8,234 nt of DNA, taken from an uncultured Clostridia bacterium. Its GTDB lineage: Bacteria; Bacillota; Clostridia; Christensenellales; DTU072. The stretch's first letter is position 1, and the number at the start of each line of letters is the position of its first letter. Made by a program: the position numbers and the translations under genes. Location of the stretch: assembly GCA_944350065.1 (NCBI GenBank), contig CALVOD010000055.1, forward strand, positions 1 through 8,234, written 5' to 3'. The notes beneath the pieces are model-generated. The model saw only the letters and a program-made list of their open reading frames with translations, was not told the DNA's origin and did not search any database. This document shows positions 6,340-8,234 of the stretch, in pieces.

Positions 6340-6428
6340 TATATCGGTTGAGATTTCGCATTTATACGTCGGCGGTTTATATCGCGGATACGGTTATGCG
6401 CGGCGTTAAATGTCGATTATCGCAAACG

Positions 6429-6457
6429 AGTACAAACGCATTTCTATGTGCTATAAT
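6429..6457 (+). promoter_or_regulatory. Extended -10 promoter of the large lipoprotein gene
   Basis: TGCTATAAT (6449-6457) is a perfect extended -10 element. The -35 hexamer at 6429-6434 (AGTACA) matches only three bases, with a 17-bp spacer; extended -10 promoters tolerate this. Transcription should start near 6464. Confidence 0.7.
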
Positions 6458-6465
6458 TATTTTAT

Positions 6466-6489
6466 CCCGCCGCTAAGTGACGGAGCGGG
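6466..6489 (+). other. 5' UTR stem-loop
   Basis: CCCGC (6466-6470) can pair with GCGGG (6485-6489) across a 14-nt loop. It would sit at the very 5' end of the lipoprotein mRNA, ending three bases before the ribosome site. It may protect the mRNA end or tune initiation; it has no riboswitch features I recognise. Confidence 0.3.
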
Positions 6490-6491
6490 AA

Positions 6492-6500
6492 AAGGCGGTG
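6492..6500 (+). promoter_or_regulatory. Ribosome binding site that fixes the lipoprotein start
   Basis: AAGGCGGTG differs by one base from the ideal AAGGAGGTG and ends six bases before ATG 6507. The alternative in-frame GTG at 6477 has no such site and would place charged residues (TEREKAVHR) ahead of the signal peptide, so ATG 6507 is the better start. Confidence 0.75.
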
Positions 6501-6506
6501 CATCGT

Positions 6507-8117
6507 ATGAAAAAAACAGGTATCGGCAAAGCGTTATTTCTTATTACGTTGCTTGCTGCGGTTTTGTCGGGGATAGCGGTAGTTAGCGGATGCTCCGACG
6601 GCGCCAACAGAAGGGAGAGCGCGTACGTGTTTTTACCCGAAGAATTGCCCGAAGGGGTGATGAGTCTCGAGGTAATACCATATAAATCTGTTACCGATAA
6701 AGACGGCAACGAGAACGTATATGTGGAGCGCAACAAGGATTACGCGTTGAGGGTGGTGCTCGCAGAGGGGTACGAACCCGGAGAAATGAAAATAAACGTA
6801 TGCGGTACGCCCCGCAATCTCGATATATACCGTATAGAAAAGAACGTGATATATCAGGTCAACAATCTCGTGGCGCCCGGTGCGATAGATATCGACGTGG
6901 AATTCGTAGGCGCGCCCGCTAAGGTGACGTCCGACATAAAATTGGGTTACGAAGCGGCGAGCGAAGCGATATCGGCAAGCGCCTACAATAATTACGAAGT
7001 GGAATTCGACGCGGGGCTTTTCGGAATAGAAGCCGAAGACGACGTCTTCACGCTCGGAGAATTCAGAGAGCTATTCCGCAGCACGACAAACGAGGAGCTC
7101 AGCCGCGGCGAATTCGCCAAAATACGCGTTGCGCCCGCGGTGGAATGGGGCGAATGCGTTACGTTTACCGTGCGTTCCGTTCCGGAGTACAAATACGTAT
7201 TCGTAAGCGGCGGAGTCATGTCGGTGATTAACGACGCGAACGAGCCTTATCCTTACGGCTTCGACAAGTCGAACGTGAACAGCGTTACCGTAAGCGAAAC
7301 CGGCTCCGTGGTGTATTCGATAGACGTGCGTTCCTACGTGGGCGAATACAGGTTCAGGGAAAGCAATTTCGGTGTCGAAGAAGGTAAAGAAAATCTTCTC
7401 GGATTCCGTATCGGCGGCAAGGTTTATACCGACGTAAGGGAAGCGGGCGACGGATATTTTACATTCGACACCTCCTGCGGCGGCGAGCTGGAAGCTGTCG
7501 AAGCGGGCGGCGAAAACGCCGTTTTGCGTATAAGCTGTCTTAAATCGGGCGAAAACGAAATTTACGACGCGTTGTATTCGTCGTTGAAGTTTTATATCAA
7601 CGGAGAAGCGGTCGAAGCGGAAAAAGAAGGGGATACCTATAATATCTCATTGCAAAGACCTTACGAATACGGCGAGGATCCGTACGAGCGTTTCACCGAA
7701 TACAGGCTTTCCGTCAAAACCTCTTACGAGGGCGAGGAGTACGATTTTTATTCCGCGCTGGTGGCGGCGGGGCTCGCCGAAAAGTCTTCGGTATCGTTGA
7801 ATTCCGTAGGTTACGGCGAGTATAAAGTGGAGTACGCGCCGGGAAGCGTGGCGTTCGAGACGGCGGAAGGGGTGTACGTCGAGAGCGGCAAGCCCACGGT
7901 CATAAAGATAACTCTCCCCGACGGAATGGATATCAGAGAGGTAACCGGACTCGTATTCAACGGCAATATCAGAGTGGCGTCCGGCGGCGAATACGAAGAC
8001 GGTTGCTTGTCGCTTGTGCCCGAAGTAAACGAAAATTATTTCACGCTTACCGTCGCTGCGGGATATAAATTCAATATCCTTACGGTAGGAACGGGCATTA
8101 TGCCGTTGCGTGCCTGA
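6507..8117 (+). CDS. Large modular lipoprotein of unknown function
   Basis: A 536-residue secreted lipoprotein. Residues 1-28 are a signal peptide (MKKTGIGKAL, hydrophobic core) with lipobox VSGC and lipidated Cys29. The mature protein is acidic, rich in Tyr, Glu, Gly and Val, and looks like a chain of beta-sandwich modules. The last unit (about 436-528) resembles two earlier ones: VYVESGKPTVIKITLPDG (456-473) aligns without gaps to VYVERNKDYALRVVLAEG (71-88), and YKVEYAPG (439-446) to YEVEFDAG (163-170). No transmembrane helix, sortase motif or catalytic motif is evident. It may bind a polymer or act as a surface scaffold, but I do not recognise the family. It is monocistronic: its own promoter lies upstream and a strong terminator 23 bp downstream. 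Confidence 0.88.
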   Translation: MKKTGIGKALFLITLLAAVLSGIAVVSGCSDGANRRESAYVFLPEELPEGVMSLEVIPYKSVTDKDGNENVYVERNKDYALRVVLAEGYEPGEMKINVCGTPRNLDIYRIEKNVIYQVNNLVAPGAIDIDVEFVGAPAKVTSDIKLGYEAASEAISASAYNNYEVEFDAGLFGIEAEDDVFTLGEFRELFRSTTNEELSRGEFAKIRVAPAVEWGECVTFTVRSVPEYKYVFVSGGVMSVINDANEPYPYGFDKSNVNSVTVSETGSVVYSIDVRSYVGEYRFRESNFGVEEGKENLLGFRIGGKVYTDVREAGDGYFTFDTSCGGELEAVEAGGENAVLRISCLKSGENEIYDALYSSLKFYINGEAVEAEKEGDTYNISLQRPYEYGEDPYERFTEYRLSVKTSYEGEEYDFYSALVAAGLAEKSSVSLNSVGYGEYKVEYAPGSVAFETAEGVYVESGKPTVIKITLPDGMDIREVTGLVFNGNIRVASGGEYEDGCLSLVPEVNENYFTLTVAAGYKFNILTVGTGIMPLRA

Positions 8118-8140
8118 TATTCGGATACGTTTTTACGCAT

Positions 8141-8172
8141 AAAAATACCGCCCCCGAAAGGGCGGTATTTTT
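8141..8172. terminator. Bidirectional intrinsic terminator
   Basis: Stem TACCGCCC (8146-8153), loop CCGAAA, stem GGGCGGTA (8160-8167), with five A before and six T after the stem. It ends the lipoprotein transcript and, on the other strand, can end a gene coming from the right edge. Confidence 0.95.
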
Positions 8173-8188
8173 TCGTTACACAGGAGGA

Positions 8189-8234
8189 TCAATCTATGTT
8201 GATACCTTTCTTAACGGGCTTCTTCTTATCCTGT
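8189..8234 (-). CDS. C-terminal end of a minus-strand gene from the right edge
   Basis: On the minus strand an open frame runs in from the window end and stops at TGA (8191-8189), giving the basic tail QDKKKPVKKGINID. It converges with the lipoprotein gene, and the two-way terminator begins 16 bp beyond its stop, the normal layout. The family cannot be told from 14 residues. The competing reading is a plus-strand gene starting at ATG 8196 behind AGGAGG (8182-8187) with product MLIPFLTGFFLSC; it would have to be transcribed through, or from inside, the terminator, which makes it less likely. Confidence 0.45.
   Translation of the reverse strand, partial: QDKKKPVKKGINID

Noticed and set aside
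6301..6340. Second copy of the PadR-type operator near the secreted hydrolase
   Set aside because: Only a CTAAT-like half-site is present; the dyad there (ACATTT/AAATGT) is a different sequence from the one at 271-291.
6477..6506. In-frame GTG upstream start for the large lipoprotein
   Set aside because: It has no ribosome site and adds charged residues before a textbook signal peptide, while ATG 6507 has a near-perfect site at 6492-6500.

Overview
The window looks like chromosomal DNA of a Bacillota bacterium, most likely an uncultured member of the Clostridia. This is inferred from the PadR/HAAS gene pair, clear Shine-Dalgarno sites, sigma-A type promoters, lipobox lipoproteins and codon habits (frequent ATA for Ile, AGG/AGA for Arg, many GCG codons, intermediate GC). 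No rRNA, tRNA, CRISPR array, transposase or phage gene is visible, so the exact taxon cannot be read from the window.

Left block (1-2596, plus strand). The tail of an upstream gene ends at 101; it may be an iron-sulfur L-serine dehydratase. A perfect consensus promoter (TTGACA, 17 bp, TATAAT) follows, with a 21-bp near-palindrome over the expected transcription start. It drives a tight run of four genes: a PadR repressor, a short HAAS-type two-helix membrane protein (start overlapping the padR end), a small unknown lipoprotein, and an AraC-type regulator with a cupin-like sensor half. The layout suggests an autoregulated envelope-sensing cassette.

Middle block (2686-4550, plus strand). An aminoglycoside/choline-kinase-fold phosphotransferase overlaps by ATGA with a hormone-sensitive-lipase-type esterase whose catalytic acid appears to be Glu. 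They probably act on the same or related small molecules. They may be read through from the regulators or start from a weak promoter near 2651. A strong two-way terminator lies at 4581-4610.

Right block. Two minus-strand genes converge on that terminator: an MscS-type mechanosensitive channel and, upstream of it, a membrane-anchored or secreted alpha/beta hydrolase. Divergent from the hydrolase, a good extended -10 promoter drives a 536-residue beta-rich lipoprotein with internal repeats. A second two-way terminator (8141-8172) follows. The last bases probably hold the C-terminal end of another minus-strand gene.

The most interesting parts are the PadR-HAAS-lipoprotein-AraC cassette with its operator, the coupled kinase/esterase pair, and the modular lipoprotein. 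Functions of the two lipoproteins and the substrates of the enzymes cannot be told from sequence alone.
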